DNA from: an uncultured Sulfitobacter sp. | GTDB lineage: Bacteria > Pseudomonadota > Alphaproteobacteria > Rhodobacterales > Rhodobacteraceae | DNA: 56,415 nt | Assembly: GCA_937928635.1 (NCBI GenBank) | Contig: CALFWM010000023.1 | Span: 1-56,415 of the forward strand | Reading direction: 5' to 3' | Shown here: positions 27,272-36,018 of the stretch, in pieces | Layout of the letters: each line of letters begins with the position of its first letter | Position numbering within the stretch: position 1 is the stretch's first letter | Translations under genes and position numbers: made by a program | The notes under the pieces: model-generated | The model's database searches: none | What the model was told of the DNA's origin: nothing | What the model saw: the letters and a program-made list of their open reading frames with translations, nothing else

Positions 27272-28041
27272 GTGCACACCTGCAAGACATGGGCGACCGG
27301 CTGGTGGTCTGGAATGGCAACGCCGCCAAAAAGGGCGCGCTGACACCAGAATTTTATCAGACTTTGCACGACGCGCTGGAACGCGCGCAAGACCCCCGGG
27401 TGCGGGCCATTATCCTGACCTCTGAGGGCAATTTTTTCTGTGCGGGCGGTGATCTGAATGTTCTGATTGAACGGCGCAAGCTCAGCGAGGATGGGCGTCG
27501 GGGCAAGGTCGATGAATTGCATGATCTGGTCCGCGCCATGCGCGCCTGCCCGGTGCCGATTGTTGCGGCCGTTGAAGGGGGCGCTGCGGGGGCGGGCCTA
27601 TCGCTTGCGCTGGCCTGCGATCTGATTGTCGCCTCGCAGGAGGCCAGATTTACCGCCGCTTACGTCAAGGCCGGGCTGGTGCCGGATGCGGGGTTAACCA
27701 CATCGCTGTCACGCTTGTTGCCCCGTGCCCTTGCCATGGAAATGTGCCTGATTGGCCGCCCGATCATGGCGATCCGGTTTGCCGAATTGGGGGCGGTGAA
27801 CCGGCTTACTGCGGTCGGACAAGCCTTTGAGCAGGCGATGAACTATGTGGATACCATGTGTGCCGGGCCGCGCGGGGCCCAGAGGGCCATTCGCCAACTG
27901 GTCTCTGCCGCCTATGAAACCCCGGAGGCGGACCAACTGGACGCGGAACGCGATGCCATGGCCCACGCGGCAGGCGGGCATGAGGCGGCGGAGGGCATTG
28001 CCGCCTTTTTGGAAAAACGCAAACCGGATTACAGCGCATGA
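27268..28041 (+). CDS. Enoyl-CoA hydratase/isomerase family protein
   Basis: This 257-residue crotonase-fold protein has GNFFCAGGDLNVLIE, the first oxyanion-hole strand, and AAVEGGAAGAGLSLALACDL, the second. Where hydratases carry the catalytic glutamate pair, this one shows AYVKAGLVPDAGLTTSLSRL, with Asp in the place used by PaaG-type isomerases. It may therefore isomerise or hydrolyse rather than hydrate. The N-terminus is short compared with crotonase. ATGA overlaps couple it to both neighbours in the catabolic operon. Its exact reaction cannot be assigned. Confidence 0.82.
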   Translation: MSAHLQDMGDRLVVWNGNAAKKGALTPEFYQTLHDALERAQDPRVRAIILTSEGNFFCAGGDLNVLIERRKLSEDGRRGKVDELHDLVRAMRACPVPIVAAVEGGAAGAGLSLALACDLIVASQEARFTAAYVKAGLVPDAGLTTSLSRLLPRALAMEMCLIGRPIMAIRFAELGAVNRLTAVGQAFEQAMNYVDTMCAGPRGAQRAIRQLVSAAYETPEADQLDAERDAMAHAAGGHEAAEGIAAFLEKRKPDYSA

Positions 28042-29042
28042 CCTGGGACACGGCCCTGACCCGTCAGTTCGGCCTGCGTTTGCCCATTCTGGCGGGCGGG
28101 CTGCAATGGCTGGCAGATGCGCCTTACGTGAGCGCGGCGGCGCGGGCCGGTGTTCTGGGGTTTGTGACCGCTGCGAGCTTTCCTGACCCCGATGACCTGC
28201 GCGCTGAAATCCGCAGAACACGGGCGGCGGTGGGTGATCTGCCCTTTGGGGTCAATGTGTCGATGTTGCCCAAACTGGTCCCTGGAGAGCAGACGGAAGG
28301 TATCTTTCGACTGATCGCGGAGGAAGGGATCAAGGTGGTTGAAACCTCTGGACGCAACCCGGAACGCTATATGCCCCTGCTCAAGGAGTTGGGCCTGACC
28401 GTGATCCACAAGGTTCCGGCGGTGCGGTATGCGCTCAAGGCACAGTCGGTTGGGGTGGATATGGTTGCCATTGTTGGCGCGGAATGTGGCGGGCATCCGG
28501 GCATGGACATGATCGGATCTTTTGTAAACGCCGCAATGGCGGGGCGCGATCTGGACATACCGTTTCTGATTGGCGGTGGCGTGGGGCATGGCAGTCAACT
28601 GGTCGCCGCCCTTGCCATGGGGGCCACAGGCGTGGTCATGGGCACCCGGCTGCTGGTCGCAGAAGAACTGACCGCCCATGTTGATTACAAACAAGCCCTG
28701 GTTGACGCAAGTGAGCGCGACACGGCCCTGACCATGGGGTCGGTGCGCAACACCATCCGCACACTGGCCAATGAAACCACCGCCGAAGTTGCCCGGATGG
28801 AGGCCGAAACGCCTGATATCACCATTCACGACCTGTTGCCGCTGGTGTCAGGGCAAATCGGGCGGCAGGCCTATGCCACGGGGGACGTGTCACGTGGCAT
28901 GTTGTCTGCCGGCCACGCGCTTGGCCTGACCGACAGGATTGAACCAATGGCCGACATCATTGCGCGCATCGAGGCAGAGGCGGCGAGCTCCTTTCGGGGG
29001 CTTCGCACCATGGCCGGGCCCGGAGGCAGCGGCACCGGATGA
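28038..29042 (+). CDS. Nitronate monooxygenase family (NPD-type) FMN flavoprotein
   Basis: This 334-residue TIM-barrel flavoprotein has PILAGGLQWLADAPYVSAAA at the first strand and VGAECGGHPGMDMIG, which includes the His of nitronate monooxygenases, followed by FLIGGGVGHGSQLVAALAMG, the phosphate-binding strand. Members oxidise alkyl nitronates, and some are annotated as enoyl-ACP reductase II-like. Genes of this type often sit within acyl-CoA catabolic operons in Alphaproteobacteria. Its role here is not clear. It is coupled to both neighbours by 4-nt overlaps. Confidence 0.82.
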   Translation: MTWDTALTRQFGLRLPILAGGLQWLADAPYVSAAARAGVLGFVTAASFPDPDDLRAEIRRTRAAVGDLPFGVNVSMLPKLVPGEQTEGIFRLIAEEGIKVVETSGRNPERYMPLLKELGLTVIHKVPAVRYALKAQSVGVDMVAIVGAECGGHPGMDMIGSFVNAAMAGRDLDIPFLIGGGVGHGSQLVAALAMGATGVVMGTRLLVAEELTAHVDYKQALVDASERDTALTMGSVRNTIRTLANETTAEVARMEAETPDITIHDLLPLVSGQIGRQAYATGDVSRGMLSAGHALGLTDRIEPMADIIARIEAEAASSFRGLRTMAGPGGSGTG

Positions 29043-30535
29043 GCGCGCGGGTTCAGAATTTTCTACGCGCACAGGTCGCCGCGCGCCCGCAGGCCCCGGC
29101 GATTTCTGACAGCATTGGAACGTCCTGGACCTACGCCGAGCTGAACCACGCGGCACACAGCGGGGCGGCCCTGTTGCGCGACGCAGGTGTTGGCGCAGGT
29201 GACCGGGTTTTGCTGCTGATCGAAAACTGCGCCGCGGCGGTGGCGATGCTGTTTGCGGTCTGGGATGTGGGGGCCGTGGTGATCCCTGTCAATGCGCGCC
29301 AATCGGCGGGGGAGGTGGACCGGATCATTGCCCACGCGCGCCCGACGCTTGCGTTGATGAGCACGGCTGTTTCGGCAAATGCCCGCGCCCATGCCACCCG
29401 ACTGGCAGCGGCACCTGTGCAGGGGGCCTTTGGTGAGATGCATCTGGTACGCCTGCACCCCGGCGCGCCGGATGCGGAATTGGTGGATGTGGCGGTGCTG
29501 CTGTACACCACCGGCACCACGGGGGATCCGAAGGGTGTGATGCTGACCCATGCCAACATGCGGTTTGGCGGCATGGCATCGGCGCATTTGCGCGAGATGA
29601 CCCCAGAGGATCGGATATACGGCGTGTTGCCGATCACCCATGTGTTTGGCCTGGCCTCTGTTGTGACGGCCTGTTGCTATGCGGGAGCTTCTGTTCGGAT
29701 GGAGGCGCGATTTACGGCCGAGGGACTCTATCACGCGCTGGGTGAGGGGATCACCCTTTTGTCTGCTGTGCCCCAGATGCACGCCTTGTTGATGCAGTTT
29801 GCCAAGGAAAAAGGACTGACCGCATTGGGGTCTGACACGCTGCGCTATGTGTCCTCTGGTGCCGCACCACTGGACCCTGCTTGGAAACGCAAGGCAGAAG
29901 CGTTCTACGGCGTGGCAATCCAGAACGGCTATGGCATGACAGAAACGACGGCGGGCATTTGCGCCACGCGCAATCCTGTCGGATTGACCGATGTCTCCGT
30001 CGGCCCGGCGCTGCCCGGTGTGGAGGTGCGCATTGATCAGGATGTGCCCGGTGGTGGGGAAGGGTGCGGCGAAGTGCTGACCCGGGGTGCGCATGTCATG
30101 AAAGGCTATTACCGCAACCCTGAACAAACTGCGCAGGTGCTTGATGCGCAGGGGTGGATGCGCACCGGCGACATTGGGCGCATGGATGAAGAGGGGCTGT
30201 TGCACATCCTGGGCCGTTCCAAAGAGCTGATCATTCACGGCGGGTTCAACGTCTATCCGCCGGAGGTCGAGGCGGCATTAAATGACCATCCTGCGGTCAT
30301 TCAGTCAGCCGTGATTGGCCGTATGGTGGCCGGGGATGAGGAGGTTTTGGCCTTTGTGCAGATTGCAGAGGGCGACCCCATTACGGCAGAGGCATTGCGG
30401 GAATTTGTGGCACGCAGGCTGACAGGGTATAAGCGCCCAAAGCAGGTTGTGCTGGCCACCAAACTGCCCGCCGCACCAACGGGCAAGATTTTGAAACATA
30501 AGCTGTTGGCCGCTTTTGCAGATCAGCTGAGCTAA
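29039..30535 (+). CDS. Acyl-CoA synthetase (AMP-binding, class I adenylate-forming)
   Basis: This 498-residue cytosolic enzyme activates a carboxylic acid to its CoA thioester via an acyl-adenylate. VLLYTTGTTGDPKGVMLTHA is the P-loop-like A3 motif (about residue 155), NGYGMTETTAGICATRNPVG the A5 motif, WMRTGDIGRMDEEGLLHIL the A7 motif, and the C-terminal PTGKILKHKL holds the catalytic Lys. It is the last gene of the operon and presumably provides its substrate, possibly a dicarboxylic or branched acid as in pimA. The stop is followed by the convergent rpe gene. Confidence 0.9.
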   Translation: MSARVQNFLRAQVAARPQAPAISDSIGTSWTYAELNHAAHSGAALLRDAGVGAGDRVLLLIENCAAAVAMLFAVWDVGAVVIPVNARQSAGEVDRIIAHARPTLALMSTAVSANARAHATRLAAAPVQGAFGEMHLVRLHPGAPDAELVDVAVLLYTTGTTGDPKGVMLTHANMRFGGMASAHLREMTPEDRIYGVLPITHVFGLASVVTACCYAGASVRMEARFTAEGLYHALGEGITLLSAVPQMHALLMQFAKEKGLTALGSDTLRYVSSGAAPLDPAWKRKAEAFYGVAIQNGYGMTETTAGICATRNPVGLTDVSVGPALPGVEVRIDQDVPGGGEGCGEVLTRGAHVMKGYYRNPEQTAQVLDAQGWMRTGDIGRMDEEGLLHILGRSKELIIHGGFNVYPPEVEAALNDHPAVIQSAVIGRMVAGDEEVLAFVQIAEGDPITAEALREFVARRLTGYKRPKQVVLATKLPAAPTGKILKHKLLAAFADQLS

Positions 30536-30572
30536 CGGGACGCCTCATCCAGCCGTCGGCTGTCTTCGGATC

Positions 30573-31262
30573 TCAGGTATATGTGCCAAGGGCCGCCGCG
30601 CGGATGTTGCGGATGTTTTCTCCGTAAGGGGCTGGGTTGTCGACCGAGCCGCCCTTGAAGACCGCAGACCCGGCGACCAAGACATCCGCGCCTGCCTGCG
30701 CCACGACAGGCGCGGTTTTTGGGTCCACGCCGCCGTCGATTTCGATGTGAATTGGGCGATCCCCAATCATTGCGCGCAGGGTTTGGATCTTGTTGGTCAT
30801 GTCGATGAATTTCTGTCCGCCAAAGCCGGGGTTGACGGTCATCACGCAGATCAGATCAGTAAGATCGAGCAGATGCGCAACGCTCTCTGCCGGGGTGCCG
30901 GGGTTGAGGGCCACCCCTGCCTTTGCACCCGTCGCACGAATGGCCTGCAGGGTGCGGTGAATGTGGGGTGTGGCCTCCACATGGGCGGTGATGACATCGG
31001 CCCCAGCATGCGCAAAGGCGTCGATGTAGGGATCAACCAGTGCGATCATCAGATGCACGTCCATCACGCCCTTGATGTGGGGGCGAATGGCCGCACAGGT
31101 CGCCGGGCCAAAGGTGATATTGGGTACAAAATGGCCGTCCATCACATCCACATGGACCCAATCGGCCCCTTGCGCCTCTACTGCGGCGCATTCTGCGCCA
31201 AAATTGGCAAAGTCAGCCGCCAGAATGGAGGGGGCAATTTTGAGCGTACGGTCGAATGTCAT
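30573..31262 (-). CDS. rpe: Ribulose-phosphate 3-epimerase
   Basis: This 229-residue TIM barrel interconverts ribulose 5-phosphate and xylulose 5-phosphate in the pentose phosphate and Calvin-type pathways. IAPSILAADFANFGAE near the N-terminus, VHVDVMDGHFVPNITFGP with metal ligands and MTVNPGFGGQKFI and IEIDGGVD are the family motifs. ATG 31262 follows AAGGGAATGCC; an upstream in-frame ATG at 31295 would add 11 residues. Stand-alone on the minus strand, convergent with the acyl-CoA operon. Confidence 0.96.
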   Translation of the reverse strand: MTFDRTLKIAPSILAADFANFGAECAAVEAQGADWVHVDVMDGHFVPNITFGPATCAAIRPHIKGVMDVHLMIALVDPYIDAFAHAGADVITAHVEATPHIHRTLQAIRATGAKAGVALNPGTPAESVAHLLDLTDLICVMTVNPGFGGQKFIDMTNKIQTLRAMIGDRPIHIEIDGGVDPKTAPVVAQAGADVLVAGSAVFKGGSVDNPAPYGENIRNIRAAALGTYT

Positions 31263-31356
31263 GGCATTCCCTTTGGCGTGAGTCTGGCGTGTCATAACCG
31301 CTGGGCGCGCAGGTGGAAAGTGCGGGCGAGTTTAAGTGGAAGGGTGAAAGGAGGGG

Positions 31357-32364
31357 TCAGACCCCATAATACCCGCGATACCAGTCAACAAAGTGTTGCA
31401 GGCCCGTGGCCATCGGCGTGATCGGACGCAGGCCAATCAGGTTGTGCAGTAGCGTTGTGTCGGCCCAGGTGGCAAAGACATCGCCGGGTTGCATGTCGTG
31501 ATAGGTCTTGGTCGCCTCGCGTCCACAAGCGGTTTCAATGGCACCGATGAAATCCATCAGTTTGGCCGGTGCGCCATTGCCGATGTTCACAATCCGAAAT
31601 GGTGCGACGGGTGAAATACTATCACGTTCAACCGGGCGCGCGGGGTCAGGCGGGACGTCCAGCAAGGCCACCATCGACGCGACAAGATCATCAATATAGG
31701 TGAAATCACGTTGCATTTCGCCGTGGTTGTAGACCTTGATTGGCTCCCCCGCCAGGATCGCCCGGGTGAACAGAAAATGCGCCATATCCGGACGGCCCCA
31801 TGCGCCGTAGACCGTGAAGAACCGGAACATGGTGATTGGCAGACCATAGAGGTGGGCATAGCTGTGGGCCATGCTTTCGGTGGCTTTTTTGGTCGCAGCG
31901 TAAAAGGACATCTGCGTGTCAGCCTTGTCCGTTTCTGCGTAAGGCATCTGCGTGTTTGCGCCATAAGCCGAAGAGGTTGAGGCCAGCAGCATGTGTTTGG
32001 GTGGATGGGCGCGGGCGGCCTCCAACAGCTCAAATGCGCCGATCAAATTGGCGTTAAGGTAATCGCGTGGCGCGTCGATGGAGTGGCGCACACCGGCTTG
32101 TGCGGCAAGATGGATCACGGCCTCTGGCTTGTGTGTTTCAAAGAGATTGAGCAGGTGCCCCGGCGTTTCGATTGTGTCATTTATCACGCTGAAGTCGTCG
32201 TGTGCCGTCAGCATCGCCTGACGCTTTTGCTTGAGCGGTACTTCGTAATAATCGCTAAGGCTGTCGATGCCGACCACTTTCCAGCCCGCCCGCAGCAATG
32301 CAAGCGACGTGAAGTAGCCGATAAAGCCGCTTGATCCGGTCACAAGAGCGGTTTTTTGGGTCAC
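31357..32364 (-). CDS. NAD-dependent epimerase, UDP-glucuronate 4-epimerase-like, GTG start
   Basis: This 335-residue short-chain dehydrogenase/epimerase has LVTGSSGFIGYFTSLALLRA (NAD-binding TGxxGxxG), then ASTSSAYGANTQMPYAET with catalytic Ser and SFYAATKKATESMAHSYA with the YxxxK pair, and the RFFTVYGAWGRPDMAHFLFT motif seen in UDP-glucuronate 4-epimerases. I prefer GTG at 32364 because GGAG lies 8 nt upstream and residues before it (from ATG 32484) do not resemble the family. It probably supplies a UDP-sugar (such as UDP-galacturonate) for envelope polysaccharide; it is 20 kb from the glycan operon. Confidence 0.86.
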   Translation of the reverse strand: MTQKTALVTGSSGFIGYFTSLALLRAGWKVVGIDSLSDYYEVPLKQKRQAMLTAHDDFSVINDTIETPGHLLNLFETHKPEAVIHLAAQAGVRHSIDAPRDYLNANLIGAFELLEAARAHPPKHMLLASTSSAYGANTQMPYAETDKADTQMSFYAATKKATESMAHSYAHLYGLPITMFRFFTVYGAWGRPDMAHFLFTRAILAGEPIKVYNHGEMQRDFTYIDDLVASMVALLDVPPDPARPVERDSISPVAPFRIVNIGNGAPAKLMDFIGAIETACGREATKTYHDMQPGDVFATWADTTLLHNLIGLRPITPMATGLQHFVDWYRGYYGV

Positions 32365-32565
32365 AATTCTCACTCCACAACACCATGCGTCTCTGCCGCG
32401 CAGGGACTGACACAGGTTTTGGGCCGTGTCACCTGATAATAAAGATAGGGTAAAATTGTGACGTTCAATTGCACGCAGGTTCACCGTCCCGTGTGTGCAG
32501 GACTGGTGGTGAATGGCGTTTTTGATTTAGGGCAGGCGCGAAAGTCATACCCTGCGCAAACCGCG

Positions 32566-34230
32566 CTACTCCCCGTGCTTTTGCCGGGTTGGTCCGATGT
32601 ATTTTTCCAGCAGTTCTTCAGGCACTTCGCTGCCATCGGCCAGAAACGGCAACACCCCGCGCCGCAATGAGCGTCCGCGTTTGGCGACGATATCATCATC
32701 CGAGATGGTTACCCGTTGCGACATGCGTCGGGACCAGGTTGCAAGATGCCCATAAAGTGTTTCAAGCATCGGATGATCGGGGGTGGATTTGACCAGATCA
32801 TCAAATTCATCCGGGTCGTTTTGCAGATCAAACAGCATTGGGCGCAGGCCCCCCTCGGCGTGCATCATCTTGAACCGCCCATCAAAGACCATAAACAGGC
32901 GACAGTCCCGCGGGGCAAGATCCAGTTTGGCCCCCACCGGGGTGCTGGCATAGTCAAATTCTGAAATCGCAAATGCGCGCCATGCCGGCACGTCGCCTGA
33001 CAGCCAGGGTGTCAAATCGCGCCCCTCAAGGATATGCCCGGGGACGTCAGCACCCGCAAAGGCCGTAAAGGTCGCGGCCAGATCAATGGCTTCAACCAAG
33101 GCATCGCAGGTGGTGCCACGTGTTGCATCCGCGGCTGGTCTGGGATCATAGATGATCATCGGGATTTTGACGGATTGGTCGTGGAACAGGTCCTTTTCTC
33201 CCAGCCAATGATCGCCCAGATAATCGCCATGATCGGATGTCAGCACAATCATGGTGCTGTCCATCTCACCATTTTCCGCCAGATCATCCAGAATGCGCCC
33301 CAACTGATCGTCACACTGTTTGATCAACCCCATATAGGCCGGGATTACCTTTTGGCGGACCTCGTCACGCTGAAACGCCTGGGCAATCTTGTTGTGCATG
33401 TAGGCTCCAAAAACGGGCTGCGCATCTTCCTGTTCTTTCTTGTGACGGGTGGCGGCGGGCACGTGGTTGGGGCCAAACATGTCATTATAGGGTGCGGGCA
33501 CGATGTAGGGCCAATGGGGTTTGATGTAACTGACATGGGCGCACCAGGGGCCAGTGCCGCGCGCGCGCATCTGCTCCATAAAGGATATGGTTTCAGTGGT
33601 CAGCCAGGGGGTTTCGCTGTCCTCCTCCGCGATATTGGCGGGCTTGTCTGCATTGGCAAATATCCAGCCTGACGCGATAGATCCGGCATCATCTCCGGCA
33701 TTGGCGTAGTCATGCCAGGGGTTTTCGCCATCATACCCCTTGGTTTTGAGGTATTCGTTATAGGGTGAACGTTTTTCGTCATAAAACCCATCCGGCCCCT
33801 GGGCCCACAAGCCATCATCGCGGTGCCAGACGTCAAAACCACATTCTGCCTGACGCGCCCCAATCTCACTGTCAGGGTTTAGGCCAAGCCGCGCCATGCC
33901 CTCTGCATCCGCTTTCATATGGGTTTTGCCAATCAGCCAGCACTCCATGCCTGCGGTGCGCAAATGATCGCCCATCGTCTGTTCCCCGACCCGCAGGGGA
34001 AATCCGTTCCAGGCGGCCCCATGCGAATGCACATAACGGCCCGTGTAAAAAGACATCCGGCTGGCACCGCAGATCGTGGATTGTGCATAGGCATTGGTAA
34101 ACCGCACGCCTTTTGCGGCGACACGATCAAAATTTGGCGTGTGCAGATGCGGGTGCCCCGCACAGCTGAGGTAGTCAAAGCGCAGCTGGTCATACATCAC
34201 AAAAAGGATGTTCATTGGTTTCTTTGCCAT
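32566..34230 (-). CDS. Sulfatase / phosphonate-monoester-hydrolase-like enzyme (alkaline phosphatase superfamily)
   Basis: This 554-residue protein belongs to the type I sulfatase family. NILFVMYDQLRFDYLSCAGH provides the first metal Asp pair, QSTICGASRMSFYTGRYVHS includes the Cys in a C-x-A-x-R motif that would be converted to formylglycine, and LTSDHGDYLGDHWLGEKDLF the second metal site. The Cys-Gly-Ala-Ser-Arg form fits phosphonate monoester hydrolases and some arylsulfatases. There is no signal peptide, pointing to a cytosolic location. ATG 34230 follows AGGACCCCTCTG; upstream ATG at 34275 is less likely. No sulfatase-maturing enzyme is in the window. Confidence 0.87.
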   Translation of the reverse strand: MAKKPMNILFVMYDQLRFDYLSCAGHPHLHTPNFDRVAAKGVRFTNAYAQSTICGASRMSFYTGRYVHSHGAAWNGFPLRVGEQTMGDHLRTAGMECWLIGKTHMKADAEGMARLGLNPDSEIGARQAECGFDVWHRDDGLWAQGPDGFYDEKRSPYNEYLKTKGYDGENPWHDYANAGDDAGSIASGWIFANADKPANIAEEDSETPWLTTETISFMEQMRARGTGPWCAHVSYIKPHWPYIVPAPYNDMFGPNHVPAATRHKKEQEDAQPVFGAYMHNKIAQAFQRDEVRQKVIPAYMGLIKQCDDQLGRILDDLAENGEMDSTMIVLTSDHGDYLGDHWLGEKDLFHDQSVKIPMIIYDPRPAADATRGTTCDALVEAIDLAATFTAFAGADVPGHILEGRDLTPWLSGDVPAWRAFAISEFDYASTPVGAKLDLAPRDCRLFMVFDGRFKMMHAEGGLRPMLFDLQNDPDEFDDLVKSTPDHPMLETLYGHLATWSRRMSQRVTISDDDIVAKRGRSLRRGVLPFLADGSEVPEELLEKYIGPTRQKHGE

Positions 34231-34363
34231 CAGAGGGGTCCTGTTGATCGTATTTGGCGGATCATGACTTTTCATGGATCAAATGAAAAGAGGACAGTGT
34301 TGACTGACTAAAGCAGGCCTCACTCCGTCCTCTTTCTGGCCCTAACTCTTCCTCCGGGTGTAT

Positions 34364-34404
34364 GAGGGTGGAAAACCCTCATCCGCCAAGCCCCGGCTTG
34401 GCGG
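34364..34404. repeat. Two adjacent hairpins between sulfatase and PrpD-like genes
   Basis: The first hairpin is GAGGGT (34364-34369) and ACCCTC (34375-34380) with loop GGAAA. The second is a perfect 10-bp stem CCGCCAAGCC (34383-34392) and GGCTTGGCGG (34395-34404) with loop CC. No T-run follows on the minus strand that would make a classical terminator. A processing site or REP-like element in the 3' region of the PrpD-like transcript is possible. Confidence 0.5.
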
Positions 34405-34455
34405 CTCCACCGCACGGCAAAGCGCCAGGCGGCGGGCTATGTAAGCCATAAATCG

Positions 34456-35832
34456 TTATTGCGCGGCGTGCTCAGCATCTGCCATTTCGGGCGGATCCTT
34501 CAGCAACGCCAACAACGGCCCAAACGCGACCTCTCCTTTGGCCAATGCCAAACAGGCGTCTTGAATGGCCAATGCTCGTGCCTCCCCGATGATGGGCACC
34601 GCAAAACTTCGGTATTTCTCGCAAATCTGAGCGCTGGAAAATGGATCATCCGGTCCGCCGCGTGCGTTGATGTCGCCGGAATGGAACGCAAGCCCATCTT
34701 TTAACGTGATGGTGATATCCGCCCATCGCCCGCTTGGAAAACGGGCCTCATGACGCGGCTCAACGGTCAGGTGGGTCTTGGCGACCAGGGCTGCCACATC
34801 CGCATCCACCAGCCCCGCACCTGAAATTTGCGCCAACCCGATGCTGCCAAAACGGATCATATTCCCCACGGCAAAGGCCAGTGAATACTGCGCCTGCGAG
34901 GTTGTCTGCGGCATCCCCGGAAACAGCGCAATGGCGTTGGAAAAACTGCGGATGTCGATACGCGCCACCTGATCATGGCTTACACCATGCGCCAGCCCAA
35001 TCGCGCGGGCACCGTCAATGGGTGCATGGGCCCAGCGGCAAATCGGATAGGGTTTGATGTACTGCTGATCGGTCTGCCACACGCTTCCTAGATCTGCCCA
35101 AAAATGCTGCACTTCGGGCGCTTCAACCGTGATCGCGGGTGCCCCCGTCAACCCCATTTCGGCCATGATCACTGCGGACAGGCCGACCAATGCCCCCATG
35201 CCAGAACCGTCATGCAACATCGTGGGGTTGGCAATTTCGCGCATCATCTGGCTGCGTGGGCCATGGTATTCTGCGATGCCCAATGCCTCGCGCAATGTCT
35301 CGCCATTCATCCCGCGCAAACGCGCGCCAAGAGCCGCCACACCAAGCGCATTCCACGCCCCCGACGTGTGATAATCACTCACCGTGTCATGCAGGGCCAG
35401 ACCGGCGCGCCCGGCAACCTCATAGCCCACCACAAGTGCGGCCAGCGCGTCGCGCCCGCTGAGGTCCGGCAGATGCTGCGCCAATGAGATGAGGGCTGGC
35501 ACCACCGCCACACCGATATGCCCTTTGGTCGGGTTAAACCCGTCATGCCCGTCCAGATTATCGGTCTGGCTGGCGGTGGCAAAGGCCGCCCCGGCAAGGC
35601 TTGCCGTGCGCCCGTCCAGCATCATCCAGGCGCGGTCTGCCGCGGTGTTGGTGGCGTACAACCGACAGGCGGTTTCCCGGGCCAGCACGCCCGCCTCCAT
35701 CGGGGTTGCGGCAATTGCGATGCCCAGGGTGTCGAGCAACAGCAGGGCCGCGCGCTCCAATGTGCTGGCCGGAATGTCCTGCGCAGGCAAGGCGCGAATA
35801 AAATGATCAATCGACATGGGACGTGTTGACAT
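34456..35832 (-). CDS. MmgE/PrpD family protein
   Basis: This 458-residue protein belongs to the 2-methylcitrate dehydratase (PrpD)/MmgE/cis-aconitate decarboxylase family. AALLLLDTLGIAIAATPMEA near residue 30 and NLDGHDGFNPTKGHIGVAVV near residue 95 are the conserved segments with the substrate-binding His region. Outside propionate or itaconate loci the substrate is unknown, and no prpB or prpC is present here. ATG 35832 follows AAAAAGGG at 10 nt; frame is open upstream to 35913. It diverges from the aminotransferase pair. Confidence 0.85.
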   Translation of the reverse strand: MSTRPMSIDHFIRALPAQDIPASTLERAALLLLDTLGIAIAATPMEAGVLARETACRLYATNTAADRAWMMLDGRTASLAGAAFATASQTDNLDGHDGFNPTKGHIGVAVVPALISLAQHLPDLSGRDALAALVVGYEVAGRAGLALHDTVSDYHTSGAWNALGVAALGARLRGMNGETLREALGIAEYHGPRSQMMREIANPTMLHDGSGMGALVGLSAVIMAEMGLTGAPAITVEAPEVQHFWADLGSVWQTDQQYIKPYPICRWAHAPIDGARAIGLAHGVSHDQVARIDIRSFSNAIALFPGMPQTTSQAQYSLAFAVGNMIRFGSIGLAQISGAGLVDADVAALVAKTHLTVEPRHEARFPSGRWADITITLKDGLAFHSGDINARGGPDDPFSSAQICEKYRSFAVPIIGEARALAIQDACLALAKGEVAFGPLLALLKDPPEMADAEHAAQ

Positions 35833-36018
35833 CTGGCGAACCCTTTTTGTGGCGGACACGTCTGATGATAGGGGTGCCGGGGCCACAACCTTGGGCAATC
35901 GCGACATTTGCACGGGGCGGCGTGTCGCAGATGGGGCACAGGACCATCACGCTGGTGTGGCGCGGGAATGGTGCTAACAATACCGGTAACACAAGGCACA
36001 GCGGCGGGGCGCGCGATC

